A stretch of 64,000 bases of DNA from NCBI RefSeq assembly GCF_007990775.1, contig NZ_BJXB01000021.1, forward strand, positions 1-64,000. The letters run 5' to 3'. Positions 26,757-36,343 of the stretch are shown one piece after another. The notes below the pieces were generated by a model. The model searched no databases and was not told the origin of the DNA. It saw only the letters and a list, made by a program, of their open reading frames with translations. Position numbers and translations under genes: made by a program. The DNA comes from Deinococcus cellulosilyticus NBRC 106333 = KACC 11606. Lineage in GTDB: Bacteria; Deinococcota; Deinococci; Deinococcales; Deinococcaceae. Each line of letters begins with the position of its first letter. Positions within the stretch are counted from its first letter, which is position 1.

Positions 26757-26798
26757 AGAGAGAACCCCTTTTGAACAGAAAGAGGTTCTCTTTTTCAG
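26757..26798 (+). terminator. Terminator of the duplicated membrane-protein gene
   Basis: AGAGAACC...GGTTCTCT stem followed by TTTTTC. Confidence 0.7.
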
Positions 26799-26858
26799 GT
26801 GTCCAAACCAGAGCATCATCAGCCCGCTGTGAACTGTTTACAGTAAACAGTCAACTTC

Positions 26859-27698
26859 TTAAAACCAGCTGGTCACGGGCCTTTTCTGCTGCAAAATGCC
26901 TGCGGCGTTCTCAGAGGCCTGACGGACCAGAATGCCCATCTTGTGTGGGCTGGCTTCCACATCCATGCTGAGATCCAGGTCTCCCACAGCTTCACTGCAG
27001 GCCGGACCGATGGAGCAGATCACCATGCGCTTCAAAGACTGCCGGAGGTCAAATTCCAGTCCCATGTCGCGGGCACACTTTAAAAAGTGCACGATCTGGG
27101 TGCCACTGGAGAGCAACAGCACATCAAATTCACCCCTGATGCAACCTCTGACGGCCTCTTGCAGTGGGGTGGGATCTTCGGGCAGGACACAGCGGTACAC
27201 CGGAATGCTCTGCACGGTGGCCCCCTGCTCTTTCAGGCTGTCCATCAGGACGATTGGGGTGGGTTCCCCGAACTCCAGAATGCTGACAAAAGCATCCTGC
27301 AGGCTGATGGAGAGCAGGAAGTCCTGCACCTCCCTCCAGGTGTGGGGTTTTTTCACCATGATTCCAGAAAGGCCAAATTCCTTGAGGGCTTTGAGGGGCT
27401 TGTTTCCCCGGATCACGATGTTGACATTTCTGAGGGCTTTTAAAGCCTCGGGGTAGCATTTGACCACATCGCGCAGGAACATGCGGGTGCCGACGCCGGT
27501 CATGCAGACCAGATAGTCCACATTTCCAGCCTCTAAACGCTCCACAAAGCGCATCAGTTCGGTGTTGGTGTCGAGGGCCACTTCTCGCAGGCTGGGGACC
27601 ACGGTGGGCACCCCCTCGTATTTTTCGATCAGGGTCAGCATCTCTTCGCGTCTGCGGGTTTCCAGAGAGAGCACTTTCAGTCCATCAAACCAGGCCAT
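26859..27698 (-). CDS. hemD: Uroporphyrinogen-III synthase
   Basis: Cyclises hydroxymethylbilane to uroporphyrinogen III, the precursor of siroheme and heme. The 279-residue, two-lobed protein has the HemD patterns RRREEML, CMTGVGTRMFL, RGNKPLKALKEFG, and in the second half PVYRCVLP, FDVLLLSSGTQI and CSIGPACSEA. It follows the nitrate reductase gene by 9 bases with a good GGAG site, so it belongs to the nirB-nirD operon, where it would feed siroheme to NirB. Confidence 0.88.
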   Translation of the reverse strand: MAWFDGLKVLSLETRRREEMLTLIEKYEGVPTVVPSLREVALDTNTELMRFVERLEAGNVDYLVCMTGVGTRMFLRDVVKCYPEALKALRNVNIVIRGNKPLKALKEFGLSGIMVKKPHTWREVQDFLLSISLQDAFVSILEFGEPTPIVLMDSLKEQGATVQSIPVYRCVLPEDPTPLQEAVRGCIRGEFDVLLLSSGTQIVHFLKCARDMGLEFDLRQSLKRMVICSIGPACSEAVGDLDLSMDVEASPHKMGILVRQASENAAGILQQKRPVTSWF

Positions 27699-27707
27699 AT
27701 TTTCTCC

Positions 27708-30700
27708 TTAATACACATCTCTGAGGTAACGTTTCTGCTGCCCAAGGGTCCCCAGGTACTCTCTGGCACTGTCTTCAGACATGCTGCCTTGCTGCATCAG
27801 GATGCGCTGCAGGGTCTGGTCGACATCTTTTGCCATGCGGCTTGCGTCTCCGCAGATGTAGATGTGTGCACCGTCTTGCATCCAGCCGTAGAGTTCTTTT
27901 GCTTTTTCGAGCATGCGGTGCTGCACGTAGACTTTTTCTTTCTGGTCGCGGGAGAAGGCGGTGTCCAGTTTGTGGAGGATGCCCCTCTGCTGCAGGGCAA
28001 GCAGTTCCTCCTGATACAGGAAGTCGGTGTTCTGGCGCTGCTCTCCAAAAAAGAGCCAGTTTCTTCCAGTGGCTCCGCTGGCCTGACGGTCATGCAGGAA
28101 CGCACGGAAAGGGGCAATCCCGGTGCCTGGACCAATCATGATGACCGGAGCCGTCTGGTCTTTGGGCAGTTTGAAAGTGGCATTCTTCTGCACGAAGAGA
28201 GGCACCGGACTGACCTGGGCACGGTCGGCCAGGAATCCAGAGGACACCCCTTTGCGGATCTTGCCATTCCCCTGATAACGCACCACCGAAACCGTGAGTG
28301 AGACGCGGTTGGGGTCCAGTCTGGGGCTGGAAGAAATGCTGTACAGGCGAGACTGCAGGGGTTTCAGGAGGGAGGCAAACTCGGCAGCGCTGAACTTCAC
28401 CCGGTACATGCCCAGCAGATCGGCAATCTGTTTGCCCCACAGGAAATCCCTGAGTTCGGCTTTGCGCTCGGGGTCCAGAAGGGCACGGAGTTTGCCGTCT
28501 CCGGTGCGCTCTGCGAGGGCCTGGATGAAGTCGGTGCCGGGTCTGGCGATGTCATAGTGCCGGAACAGGGCCTCAAACAGGCGCTGTTCTCCATCTTTGA
28601 CACTGACACTCTCCTTGCCCGTCAGTTCCAGACTCAGCAGAATTTCCTGCACCAGTTCGGGATCATTGGTGGGGATGATGCCCAGTGCGTCTCCGGCCTC
28701 GTAGGTCAGGCCAGAACCGGAAAGGTCAAACTCGAAGTGCCGCACGTCTTTTTCGGAGCCGGGGGCAGTGATTCTGCGGTTGACCACCAGTTTGGCAGGG
28801 AAGGGACTGGCCTTGGAGTACTTGCTGGATGCAGGTTTACTGCCTGCTTTGGGTTCTGGAGCTTTCTGGCCCGAGAGAATGCGGGTGAGCTGTTTGGTCC
28901 AGGTGGAGGAGGTGCCAGAATAATCGGCATCGCAATCCACCCTGGGGTGCAGGGCCACGGCAGAGAGGGCTGCCATGCGGGCTTCGAGGTTCTTCCCAAA
29001 TTGGCAGAAAGAATCGTAATTGCTGTCCCCGAGGGCAAGAACTGCATATTTCAGGTGGCTCAGGTTGCCCTGGTATTGAGTCAGTTCGTCCCAGAAGGCT
29101 TTTGCGTTGTCTGGTGGATCGCCGTCTCCGTAGGTGCTGGAGATCAGGATCACGGTATGCTCGTTCTGCAGACCCTCAACCTTGAAGTCGGACATGCTGA
29201 GCACCTTGGTGGAAACGGCCTGACTTTCCAGACTGTCGGAGAGGGTCTGGGCAATGCCTTCTGCATTTCCAGTCTGAGATCCGTACAGAATCAGGATGCT
29301 CTGGGCCGTGGAATAGGAAGGTTCGGGCAGGGTGCCTGGTGCACCTCTGGAGAACATTCCGGCCAGCAGTCCATTCACCCAGTCCCGTTTGGTGGGGGTC
29401 AGGGGGGCATTGGTGGGCAGGGTGGGCACCGAGGGCATCTGGGGGGAGTAGGAGCGTCCCAGACCGACCAGAAACCCGGAGAGGTAACTTTCCTCATGGG
29501 ATTCAAAGTTGACCGTGACCACTTCACGCAGCCCCAGAGCAGAGCGCAGGGCGTCTACGGGAGTTGCAAAAGCCTGTGCAGGAACGGCTTCTGCCTTGCC
29601 TGCTGTCACAGGGACCAGTTCGCGCTGCTCGGCCTCCACTTTTATGAGCGCCACAGCGCAGAATTTCAATTCTGGCTGCAGGGAGATGGGATCTTTCGCG
29701 TCATTGGTGACCGCATTGATGCACAGGTCCTCTCCAAACAAATCATTCCAGTGGATGGGAGCAAACAGGTTTCCAGGCTGCACCCGGTTGGTGATCTGGG
29801 CAGGGAGCACGGCTTTCCCGCGTCTGGAGCGGATCTCCAGTTGATCTCCTGCTTTGACGCCCAGGGTTTTTGCATCATCCGGGTGGATCTCCACAAAAGG
29901 CTCTGGGTTGAGCTTGTTCAGGGTGGGAATCTTGCCCGTCTTGGTCATGGTGTGCCACTGGTGGGGCAACCGACCCGTGTTCAGCACGAAGCTGTACTCC
30001 TCATCCGGGAGCTCCTGGGGAGGGAGGTAAGGACGGGCCAGGAATTTGGCCTTTCCAGTGTCGGTGGGGAAAGCAAATTCAGGCTGGGTGCCGTCTTTCA
30101 GGGTGAGCAGAGACTGGCTCACCCCATCGTTCAGGTAGCGGATGGGATTGCGTTTTTCACCTTCGGGAGCGCAGGGCCACTGCACGGTGCTTTCACGCAG
30201 CCTGTCATGGGTGATGCCGCGCAGGTCATACCCGGTTCTGGGGTTCCAGGTTTTCTTGATCTCCTCAAAGACATCGCTGGCACTGCTGTAATTGAAGTGC
30301 TCCCCATAACCCATCTCACGGGCCACTTCTGCAATGATCTGCCAGTCGGGGAGAGCATCCCCCGGAGCGTCCACGGCCTTCTGGGTCAGGGCCACGTTGC
30401 GCTCACTGTTGACCATCACCCCTTCCGCCTCGGCCCACAGGGCACCGGGGAGCAGGATGTCTGCGAAGTTCCCGGTTTCACTTTCCAGAAAGGTGTCCTG
30501 CACAATGACCAGTTCGGACTCTTCCAGACCGTCGATGACCTTCTGGCGGTTGGGCATGCTGGCGACCGGGTTGCTGCCAATCACCCACACCCCTTTGATC
30601 TTGCCGTCTTTCATGGCCTCGAACATCGGTACAGCGTCCAGACCGGGTTTTGGAGGGATGGTTCCTTCAGGCACACCCCAGACTTTCTCGACAAAAGCGC

Positions 30701-31790
30701 GGTCTTCTGCACTGGCAATGGCCCGCTGGCCCGGAAGGGCATGGGACATGTAACCGACTTCGCGGCCTCCCATGGCATTGGGTTGACCGGTCAGGGAAAA
30801 AGGCCCGCTTCCGGTGCGGCAGATTTTGCCCGTCGCCAGATGCAGGTTGATGATGGCATTGGTGTGCCAGGTGCCGTGGGTGCTCTGGTTGAGGCCCATG
30901 GTCCAGAAGGTCATGAATTCACGGGCTTCCCCGATCAGTTTTGCGGTGTGGCGCAGCACCTTCTCGGGTATTCCGGTGATCTGGCTGACCTTCTCGGGGG
31001 TGTAGTCCTGCACAAAAGCAGCGAGTTCCTGAAATCCCTCGGTGTACTCACGGATGAAGCTGCGATCAATGCGGTGGTTCTCGATCAGGAGGTACAGGAG
31101 GCCATTCAGGAAGGCCAGATCGGTGCCGGGCTTGATGGGCAGGAACAGGTCTGCCTTGTCTGCCGTGGCGGTCTTCTTGGGATCAATGACAATCAGCTTC
31201 GCACCACGGGCCTTGACCTGATCAAGCACCCTCAGGAACAGAATCGGGTGACAGTCCGCCATGTTGGAACCGATCACCACGAAAAGGTCACTGTTTTCGA
31301 TGTCCTCATAGGAACCCGGAGGGGCATCCGATCCCAGCGACATCTTGTACCCTGCAGCTGCACTGGACATGCAAAGTCTGGAGTTGGTTTCCACGTTGTT
31401 GGTGCGGATGAATCCCTTGGCGAGCTTGTTGGCGAGGTACTGGGCTTCGGTGGAAATCTGGCCGGACAGGTAAAAAGAAAAAGCGTCCGGGCCGTGGGTG
31501 TCAATGATCTGGCGAATGCGTTTTGCCGTCTTCTGGAGGGCCTCCCCCATCGGGGTGCTTTCCCGCTCGGCGTAACGGCTTCTGCGAATCAGGGCTTCTG
31601 TAAGGCGGCCAGGGTGATTGAGCACCTGAAAGGAGGTGAGTCCCTTGGTGCAAAGTCGCCCGGCATTGGCAGGATGCTCTGGATCTCCCGCCACCTTTGT
31701 GACGGTGTTGTTTTCCACGGTCAGAAGCATCCCGCAGCCCACCCCGCAGTAGGGGCAGACGGTTTTGACGGTTTTGGTGGGTGAAGTCAT
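27708..31790 (-). CDS. Assimilatory nitrate reductase fused to a CysJ-like flavoprotein reductase
   Basis: One 1360-residue polypeptide joining two enzymes. The N-terminal part is a NasA-type molybdopterin reductase with a [4Fe-4S] site at C12, C15, C19 and C47, MopB and C-terminal molydopterin-binding domains to about residue 770. The C-terminal part is a flavodoxin domain (YGSQTGNAEG at about 830), a CysJ-like FAD domain, and an NADPH-binding domain (IGPGTGIAPFRAF at about 1212) ending KRYLRDVY. It should therefore take electrons from NADPH within one chain to reduce nitrate to nitrite in the cytoplasm. The ATG at 31790 is preferred (GAGGAG site, conserved N-terminus). Confidence 0.93.
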   Translation of the reverse strand: MTSPTKTVKTVCPYCGVGCGMLLTVENNTVTKVAGDPEHPANAGRLCTKGLTSFQVLNHPGRLTEALIRRSRYAERESTPMGEALQKTAKRIRQIIDTHGPDAFSFYLSGQISTEAQYLANKLAKGFIRTNNVETNSRLCMSSAAAGYKMSLGSDAPPGSYEDIENSDLFVVIGSNMADCHPILFLRVLDQVKARGAKLIVIDPKKTATADKADLFLPIKPGTDLAFLNGLLYLLIENHRIDRSFIREYTEGFQELAAFVQDYTPEKVSQITGIPEKVLRHTAKLIGEAREFMTFWTMGLNQSTHGTWHTNAIINLHLATGKICRTGSGPFSLTGQPNAMGGREVGYMSHALPGQRAIASAEDRAFVEKVWGVPEGTIPPKPGLDAVPMFEAMKDGKIKGVWVIGSNPVASMPNRQKVIDGLEESELVIVQDTFLESETGNFADILLPGALWAEAEGVMVNSERNVALTQKAVDAPGDALPDWQIIAEVAREMGYGEHFNYSSASDVFEEIKKTWNPRTGYDLRGITHDRLRESTVQWPCAPEGEKRNPIRYLNDGVSQSLLTLKDGTQPEFAFPTDTGKAKFLARPYLPPQELPDEEYSFVLNTGRLPHQWHTMTKTGKIPTLNKLNPEPFVEIHPDDAKTLGVKAGDQLEIRSRRGKAVLPAQITNRVQPGNLFAPIHWNDLFGEDLCINAVTNDAKDPISLQPELKFCAVALIKVEAEQRELVPVTAGKAEAVPAQAFATPVDALRSALGLREVVTVNFESHEESYLSGFLVGLGRSYSPQMPSVPTLPTNAPLTPTKRDWVNGLLAGMFSRGAPGTLPEPSYSTAQSILILYGSQTGNAEGIAQTLSDSLESQAVSTKVLSMSDFKVEGLQNEHTVILISSTYGDGDPPDNAKAFWDELTQYQGNLSHLKYAVLALGDSNYDSFCQFGKNLEARMAALSAVALHPRVDCDADYSGTSSTWTKQLTRILSGQKAPEPKAGSKPASSKYSKASPFPAKLVVNRRITAPGSEKDVRHFEFDLSGSGLTYEAGDALGIIPTNDPELVQEILLSLELTGKESVSVKDGEQRLFEALFRHYDIARPGTDFIQALAERTGDGKLRALLDPERKAELRDFLWGKQIADLLGMYRVKFSAAEFASLLKPLQSRLYSISSSPRLDPNRVSLTVSVVRYQGNGKIRKGVSSGFLADRAQVSPVPLFVQKNATFKLPKDQTAPVIMIGPGTGIAPFRAFLHDRQASGATGRNWLFFGEQRQNTDFLYQEELLALQQRGILHKLDTAFSRDQKEKVYVQHRMLEKAKELYGWMQDGAHIYICGDASRMAKDVDQTLQRILMQQGSMSEDSAREYLGTLGQQKRYLRDVY

Positions 31791-31799
31791 TAGAGTGCT

Positions 31800-31836
31800 C
31801 CTCGGGGAAAAGGGCAGAAGGCAGGAGGCAGAAAAG
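31800..31836. repeat. Heptad repeats in the nitrate operon
   Basis: GGGCAGA, AGGCAGG, AGGCAGA, AAAGCCA at 7-base spacing in the nirD-nitrate reductase gap. Confidence 0.55.
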
Positions 31837-31881
31837 CCACATGGGACGCCGAAGCGTCCCCGGGCTTTCTGTGCAGGTCGT

Positions 31882-32226
31882 TCAGGCCTTGACCCATACT
31901 TTTCCGTCTTCCACACGCACTTCATAGGTGGGGATGGTGATGGTGGGGTCATCGAGGTACTCACCGGTCTTCAGGTTGAAGCTGTGCTTCAGCAGGGGTG
32001 AGGCCACCTTGTACACGTCGCCTTTGGTCCCGATGATGCCTCTGGAAAGCACATTCGCCTTGGTGAAGGGATCAAAGTTGCTGGTGGCGTAGAGCAGGTT
32101 TTCTTCCACCCGGAAGATCGCAATCTGTTTGCCGTTCACCTTGGCGGCCACGCCAGCATGGAGGAGAATGTCGTTCAATTCGCAAACTTGAACCCAAACG
32201 GCTTCTCTGGTCAGTGTCTGTGTCAT
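31882..32226 (-). CDS. nirD: Nitrite reductase small subunit NirD
   Basis: Rieske-like small subunit of NADH nitrite reductase (114 residues). The fold segments are visible (GVAAKVNGKQIAIFRVEENLLYATSNFDPF... LLKHSFNLKTGEYLDDPTITIPTYEVRVEDGKVWV), and as usual for NirD the cluster-binding Cys/His pairs are absent. It starts 2 bases after nirB ends, so the two are translated together. Confidence 0.92.
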   Translation of the reverse strand: MTQTLTREAVWVQVCELNDILLHAGVAAKVNGKQIAIFRVEENLLYATSNFDPFTKANVLSRGIIGTKGDVYKVASPLLKHSFNLKTGEYLDDPTITIPTYEVRVEDGKVWVKA

Positions 32227-32228
32227 GG

Positions 32229-34757
32229 TCAGTCTCCTGAAATCATGGGGAGGAGGTCGGCTTTTTCGAAGTCGAACGCAGGGCGGATCTGGCCGCGTTC
32301 TTCCACCATCACCACGTTGTCATCACCTTCGTCGGTGTTGATGAAGTGCCTGAAGTGCTTCATCTTCTCGGGGTTGGCAAGGGTTTCCTTCCACTCACAG
32401 TGGTAGGTGCCCACGTGCTTCACCATGGCAGCTTCAAGTTCTGCGCCAATGCCGAGGGAATCTTCCACGATCACTTTCCTGAGATAGTCCATGCCACCCT
32501 CAAGTTTTTCCAGCCAGACGCTGGTGCGCTGCAGGCGGTCTGCGGTGCGGATGTAGTACATCAGGAAACGGTCGAGGTAACGGACCAGGGTTTCTTCATC
32601 GAGGTCGGCGGCGAGCAGCTGGGCGTGCTTGGGTTTCATGCCGCCGTTTCCGGCCACATACAGGTTCCAGCCCTTCTCGGTGGCGATGATTCCGAAGTCC
32701 TTGCCCTGGGCTTCTGCACACTCGCGGGTGCATCCGGAGACGCCTCCTTTGAGTTTGTGGGGGGAGCGCAGGCCCTTGTAACGCTCTTCGAGTTTGATGC
32801 CCAGGGTGGTGGAGTCCTGCACCCCGTAGCGGCACCAGGTTTCCCCGACGCAGGTTTTCACAGTTCTGAGGGACTTGCCGTAGGCATGTCCGGACTCGAA
32901 GCCAGCAGCGATCAGGTCGGCCCAGATCAGGGGCAGTTCTTCCTGGCGGGCACCGAACAGGTCGATGCGCTGTCCACCGGTGATCTTGCAGTACAGGTTG
33001 TACTTTTTGGCAACCTCTCCGAGCACGATCAGTTTCTCGGGGGTGATTTCGCCGCCTGCCACGCGGGGCACCACGCTGTAGGTTCCGTCTTTCTGCATGT
33101 TGGCCAGGAAGCGGTCGTTGGTGTCCTGCAGGGGAGCGTGTTCCTGCTTGAGGATGTACTCGTTGTACAGGGAGGCAAGGATGCTGGCAACGGCGGGTTT
33201 GCACACTTCGCAACCCAGCCCGTGCCCGTGGTTTTCGAGCACTTCACCGAAGGTGCGGTATTCCTTGATGCGGATCAGGTCGAACAGTTCCTGTCTGGAG
33301 TAATCAAAGTGCTCACAGATGCTGTTGGAGACTTCCTGACCCATCAGGAGGAGTTGTTCTTTGAGGATGTCGGTGACCATGGGGACACATCCGCCGCATC
33401 CAGTACCTGCCTTGGTGCACTTCTTGATGCTGGGGATGTCCTGGGCTCCGCCCATCACGGCTTCACAGATGCTGCCCTTGGAGACGTTCTCGCAGGAGCA
33501 GACCGTGGCGGTCATGGGGAGGGTGGCCTTGACCTGGGTTCCGCCTCCAGCAGGGGCAGGAACGAGCAGGTGCTCAGGGCCGCCAGGGATGTCCATGGCA
33601 TTGGAGAACAGGCTGTGCAGGTTGCTGTAATCGGAGCAGTCCCCGACCAGCACCCCACCGAGCACTTTCTTGCCGTCTGCAGAGAGCACGAGTTTCTTGT
33701 AGGTGCCTTTCAGAGGATCGGTGAAGAACATCTCTTCACTGCCAGGGGTCTGGGCGAAGGCGTCTCCGAAGGAGCCCACATCCACACCCAGCAGTTTGAG
33801 TTTGGTGCTCATGTCTGCCCCTGTGAACTCGCTTTTTCCTCCGGTCAGCTGGTCTGCCACCACGCGGGCCATGGTGTAACCAGGGGCCACGAGGCCGTAG
33901 ATTCGACCTTTATATAGTGCACATTCCCCGATGGCGTAAATGCTGGGATCGCTGGTCTGGCACGCCTCATTGATGGTGATGCCGCCGCGCTCCCCGACCT
34001 CTAAACCACTCGCACGGGCGAGTTCGTCTCTGGGACGGATGCCTGCACTGAAAATCACCATCTGGGCTTCGATGCTCTTGCCGTCCGAGAAGGTCAGGCC
34101 CTTCACCTTGCCATTTTCCAGATCGATGCTCTGGGTGGCGGTGCTGGTGTGCACGGTGATGCCCATGTTCTCGATTTTTTTCTTCAGAAGCTTGCCGCCC
34201 TGCTCGTCCACCTGCACGGGCATCAGGCGGGGGGCAAATTCCACAACGTGGGTCTTGATCCCGAGGGCTTTCAGGGCCCCTGCGGCTTCCAGACCGAGCA
34301 GACCCCCACCGATGACCACACCTTCTTTGGAAGACTGGGCGTAGGCATAGATGGCATCCATGTCCTCGATGGTTCTGTAAACAAAGCAGCCCTCGGCATC
34401 CTTGCCCTGGATGGGGGGAACAAAGGGGTAAGAGCCGGTTGCGAGGACCAGGGTGTCGTATTTCAGTGCACGGGTTGAGGTGTGCACGGTTTTCTGTTCG
34501 CGATCGATGTGGGTGGCTTTCTCCATCACCACACGGATGCCCCAGGCCTGGTAGTCCTCGATGCGCCCCATGGCGAGGTCCGGTTTGGGCTGATCAAAAT
34601 AGCTGGTGAGGTGGACACGGTCATAGGCCAGGCGGGGTTCCTCGCACAGGACCGTCACCTCCATATTGTGTGTCTTATTTTGCAGGCTTTCCAAAAATTT
34701 GTGTCCAACCATTCCGTTGCCGATCACCAGAAGGCGGTGGGTGTTTTGTGTTGACAT
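32229..34757 (-). CDS. nirB: NADH-dependent nitrite reductase large subunit NirB
   Basis: Reduces nitrite to ammonium in the cytoplasm (842 residues). Order of domains: FAD/NADH oxidoreductase beginning VIGNGMVGHKFLE, a BFD-like [2Fe-2S] domain (CSCENVSKGSI ... GTGCGGC), a ferredoxin-like half, and the siroheme/[4Fe-4S] domain with CVGETWC and CTRECAE. ATG at 34757 has GGAG 8 bases upstream; an earlier GTG at 34766 overlaps that site and is rejected. First gene of the operon nirB-nirD-nitrate reductase-hemD. Confidence 0.95.
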   Translation of the reverse strand: MSTQNTHRLLVIGNGMVGHKFLESLQNKTHNMEVTVLCEEPRLAYDRVHLTSYFDQPKPDLAMGRIEDYQAWGIRVVMEKATHIDREQKTVHTSTRALKYDTLVLATGSYPFVPPIQGKDAEGCFVYRTIEDMDAIYAYAQSSKEGVVIGGGLLGLEAAGALKALGIKTHVVEFAPRLMPVQVDEQGGKLLKKKIENMGITVHTSTATQSIDLENGKVKGLTFSDGKSIEAQMVIFSAGIRPRDELARASGLEVGERGGITINEACQTSDPSIYAIGECALYKGRIYGLVAPGYTMARVVADQLTGGKSEFTGADMSTKLKLLGVDVGSFGDAFAQTPGSEEMFFTDPLKGTYKKLVLSADGKKVLGGVLVGDCSDYSNLHSLFSNAMDIPGGPEHLLVPAPAGGGTQVKATLPMTATVCSCENVSKGSICEAVMGGAQDIPSIKKCTKAGTGCGGCVPMVTDILKEQLLLMGQEVSNSICEHFDYSRQELFDLIRIKEYRTFGEVLENHGHGLGCEVCKPAVASILASLYNEYILKQEHAPLQDTNDRFLANMQKDGTYSVVPRVAGGEITPEKLIVLGEVAKKYNLYCKITGGQRIDLFGARQEELPLIWADLIAAGFESGHAYGKSLRTVKTCVGETWCRYGVQDSTTLGIKLEERYKGLRSPHKLKGGVSGCTRECAEAQGKDFGIIATEKGWNLYVAGNGGMKPKHAQLLAADLDEETLVRYLDRFLMYYIRTADRLQRTSVWLEKLEGGMDYLRKVIVEDSLGIGAELEAAMVKHVGTYHCEWKETLANPEKMKHFRHFINTDEGDDNVVMVEERGQIRPAFDFEKADLLPMISGD

Positions 34758-35120
34758 GGGCTTCACTCCTTTGCAGCTTGTTCCGCTTTTGCGGCACGTC
34801 CGGGGGGCTTCCGTCCTGCTTGTGAATCATTTTTGACCAGAATCATGCACGATGTCAACAACAAATTGAACACTGGGCAAATTTTTCAGGAAAAAAGTCT
34901 AGTTCAATCCTTCATTTGTGCAGAGTGTTCACTTTTTTTTGCACATTCTGCAAATTTGCTATTGACAAACCCGTGAGGGGTTCCGCATAGTGACTGCATC
35001 CCTGCGGGGAACTGTTGAAAAGCCACACAGGTCCTTCCCAGACCTGTCCGACCAGAGCCCTCCACCCCCAGCTTTCGAAGTGACGCCCCTCTGACGACAC
35101 CCTTTAACCAAGGAGAACCC
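34758..35120. promoter_or_regulatory. Divergent promoter region between nirB and nrtA
   Basis: The 363-base gap controls both nitrate operons. Toward nrtA there is TTGACA (34962-34967), 18 bases, CATAGT (34986-34991). Upstream of it an inverted repeat ATTTGTGCAGA (34914-34924) and TCTGCAAAT (34947-34955) could bind a regulator. The nrtA leader of about 120 bases carries a hairpin ACAGGTC-N7-GACCTGT at 35027-35047. No NtcA-type GTA-N8-TAC site was recognised. Confidence 0.5.
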
Positions 35121-36332
35121 ATGACCAAACTCAACCGTCGTCAATTCATCAAAGCGGCCACCGTCACGGCCGCCAGTGCAGTGCCCGCCGTGAACTTCGT
35201 GAAAGCCCAGAGCAAGAAGATCCAGCTGGGCTTCATTGCCCTGACGGACTGCGCCAGCCTGGTCATGGCCAAAGAGCTCGGCTACTTCGAAAAATACGGG
35301 GTGGATGTCGACATCGTGAAGATGGCCTCCTGGGCCGCCACCCGCGACGCCCTCTTGACCGGAGACATTCAGGGGGCACACTGCCTGTTCGGGATGCCCT
35401 TCAGCGTGTACACCGGAATCGGTGGACAGGCCGGGAAAGAGCTCCCCATCGCCATGATGCTGAACAACAATGGCCAGGCCATCACCCTGGAGAGCAGCTT
35501 CAAAGGTGTGGGCACAGATCTCAAAAAAGTCAAAGACAGGGTGGACAGCCTGATCAAATCAGGAAAAGCCCCCACCTTCGCCATGACCTTCCCTGGTGGT
35601 ACACACGACATCTGGCTGCGTTACTGGCTGGCTGCCGCCAACATCGACCAGAGCAAGGTCGGGATCATCACCATTCCTCCGCCCCAGATGGTTGCCAACA
35701 TGAAAGTCGGCAACATGGACGGCTACTGCGTCGGTGAACCCTGGGGCGGCGTTGCTGCACAGCAGGGCATCGGTTTCACCCACATCACCACCCAGCAGAT
35801 CTGGAAGCACCACCCTGAGAAAGCACTGGTTTTAAACAAACAGTTCTCCGAGCGCAAAGACGATGTGATGGCCGTCATGCGGGCCATTCTGGACGCCTCC
35901 GCCTGGCTCGACAACCTGCCCAACCGCCGCAAGGCCGCCTCAGTGATTGGCGCATCGAAATATGTCAATGCCTCTCCAGAGATCATTCAGGCCCGACTTG
36001 AAGGCCGCTATGACATGGGTGAAGGCATCGGCACCAGGCAATTCCTGGACGACATGATGCTGTTCTCCCGCAAAGGGGCCACCAGCATGCCCCGCCACGG
36101 CCACGCGGTCTGGTTCATGACCCAGTACGTGCGCTTCGGGTACCTGAAAAAACTTCCCGATGTGGACAAAATCGCCGAGAAGCTGATCATGGACGACCTT
36201 TACAAGCAGGTCGCCAAAGAAGCCGGTCTGAAACTCCCTGACGACGACATGAAGCCCTGGACCATGACCCTGGACAAGGCCAGATTCGATCCCAGCAAAC
36301 CCGAAGCCTACCTCAAAGAGCACAGCATTTAA
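35121..36332 (+). CDS. nrtA: Nitrate/nitrite ABC transporter substrate-binding protein
   Basis: Extracellular receptor for nitrate (403 residues) of the NrtA/CmpA family. It starts NRRQFIKAATVTAASAVPAVN, a twin-arginine signal peptide with the pair at 6-7. Mature features include LGFIALTDCASLVMAKELGYF and the GEPWGGVAAQQGIGF segment. AAGGAG precedes the ATG. First gene of nrtA-nrtB-nrtD-narK. Confidence 0.93.
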   Translation: MTKLNRRQFIKAATVTAASAVPAVNFVKAQSKKIQLGFIALTDCASLVMAKELGYFEKYGVDVDIVKMASWAATRDALLTGDIQGAHCLFGMPFSVYTGIGGQAGKELPIAMMLNNNGQAITLESSFKGVGTDLKKVKDRVDSLIKSGKAPTFAMTFPGGTHDIWLRYWLAAANIDQSKVGIITIPPPQMVANMKVGNMDGYCVGEPWGGVAAQQGIGFTHITTQQIWKHHPEKALVLNKQFSERKDDVMAVMRAILDASAWLDNLPNRRKAASVIGASKYVNASPEIIQARLEGRYDMGEGIGTRQFLDDMMLFSRKGATSMPRHGHAVWFMTQYVRFGYLKKLPDVDKIAEKLIMDDLYKQVAKEAGLKLPDDDMKPWTMTLDKARFDPSKPEAYLKEHSI

Positions 36333-36343
36333 GGAGGTGTGAG

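Noticed and set aside
26859..27698. hemD as a fused or nitrate-specific regulator (HemD plus winged helix)
   Set aside because: The length of 279 residues fits the synthase alone; there is no C-terminal response-regulator domain.
28557..31784. A 1075-codon open frame opposite the nitrate reductase gene
   Set aside because: Long antisense frames are common opposite GC-rich genes; the reading shows no known domain and the sense strand is certain.
35027..35047. ANTAR/NasR-type nitrate antitermination hairpin in the nrtA leader
   Set aside because: The loop is seven bases without the A1/G4 hexaloop rule, and there is no second matching hairpin or terminator.
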